From an uncultured Rhodocyclaceae bacterium (GTDB taxonomy: Bacteria; Pseudomonadota; Gammaproteobacteria; Burkholderiales; Rhodocyclaceae): 6,996 nucleotides of DNA. The translations under genes were made by a program, and so were the position numbers. The stretch spans positions 1 to 6,996 of the forward strand of contig CAIYZZ010000325.1 in NCBI GenBank assembly GCA_903930805.1. Reading direction: 5' to 3'. This document shows positions 6,768 to 6,996 of the stretch, one piece after another (within the stretch, counting starts at the first letter, position 1; each line of letters opens with the position of its first letter). Under the pieces are notes generated by a model. It was not told the DNA's origin. It saw nothing but the letters and a program-made list of their open reading frames with translations, and did not search any database.

Positions 6768-6996
6768 GTTTGCGTTCGAATTCCTTCATGTAGCCGACCA
6801 GGGCCTGCACCCCTTCCAACGGCATGGCGTTATAGATCGAGGCGCGCATGCCGCCGACCGACTTGTGGCCCTTGAGTTGCAGCAGGCCAGCGGCGGACGC
6901 ACCGGCCAAAAACGCCTCGTTCAAGGCCTCAATGCGCAAGAAAAAGGGCACATTCATGCGTGAGCGGCAGTCTGGATGTACGTGGTTGACGTACAG
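6760..6996 (-). CDS. serC: Phosphoserine aminotransferase, C-terminal 78 residues (runs off the window)
   Basis: SerC is the PLP enzyme that makes 3-phosphoserine from 3-phosphohydroxypyruvate in serine synthesis, and acts in PLP synthesis through 4-phosphohydroxythreonine. Only the C-terminal end is here. The frame is open from position 6996 and ends at TAG 6762-6760. Signatures are [22 protein letters not shown] and [14 protein letters not shown], followed by the family's usual end, EFERKHG. The frame begins upstream of the first ATG in the window (6957), which is an internal methionine and not the start. The last 8 bases overlap pheA. The serC-pheA neighbourhood is the expected one for this block. 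Confidence 0.95.
   Translation of the reverse strand: MYVNHVHPDCRSRMNVPFFLRIEALNEAFLAGASAAGLLQLKGHKSVGGMRASIYNAMPLEGVQALVGYMKEFERKHG

Noticed and set aside
5403..6875. Long plus-strand frames (5403-6194 and 6201-6875) opposite hisC and pheA
   Set aside because: They are antisense shadows of well-identified enzymes, with no recognisable product.
6955..6957. ATG at 6957 as the start of a 65-residue gene
   Set aside because: The frame continues upstream to the window edge with SerC-like sequence; this is an internal methionine of SerC.

Overview
The window is a dense, unidirectional minus-strand gene block of about 60% GC by eye. In transcription order (high to low coordinates) it reads serC (C-terminal part) > pheA > hisC > tyrA > aspartic protease > frameshifted DUF2442 gene > aroA-cmk fusion > rpsA (N-terminal part). 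This matches the mixed-function 'supraoperon' (gyrA-serC-pheA-hisC-tyrA-aroA-cmk-rpsA) known from Beta- and Gammaproteobacteria. The protein sequences look betaproteobacterial, most like Rhodocyclales (Azonexus/Dechloromonas-type). That placement is inferred from remembered family sequences, not from a search.

Layout. Positions 6996-6760 hold the end of serC (serine/PLP biosynthesis). Its last codons overlap the start of pheA (6767-5679; chorismate mutase + prephenate dehydratase + ACT). After 21 bp comes hisC (5657-4569), whose stop shares one base with the tyrA start (4569-3652). Between tyrA and aroA, where the usual arrangement has little or nothing, sits an accessory insert of about 700 bp. 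It carries a small intact retropepsin-like aspartic protease (3607-3227) and a DUF2442-type gene broken by a one-base frameshift (3169-2922). Next is a 650-codon ORF (2905-953) in which EPSP synthase (AroA) and cytidylate kinase (Cmk) are fused with no linker and no usable Cmk start. Last is rpsA (910 to beyond position 1), ribosomal protein S1.

How the genes work together. AroA supplies chorismate by way of EPSP. PheA takes chorismate to prephenate and phenylpyruvate. TyrA takes prephenate to 4-hydroxyphenylpyruvate. HisC and SerC are PLP transaminases; HisC in this setting probably also transaminates the aromatic keto acids. Cmk (CMP/dCMP phosphorylation) and S1 tie the block to nucleotide supply and translation. 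Gaps are short or negative and no convincing terminator was seen, so readthrough transcription with translational coupling is likely.

The parts worth a second look are the protease/DUF2442 insert, the DUF2442 frameshift, the linkerless AroA-Cmk fusion, a 9-codon duplication-like insertion in TyrA, and a 15-18 bp motif that recurs four times in both orientations between 1777 and 4479. I see no mobile element, CRISPR array, RNA gene or clearly new multi-gene system.
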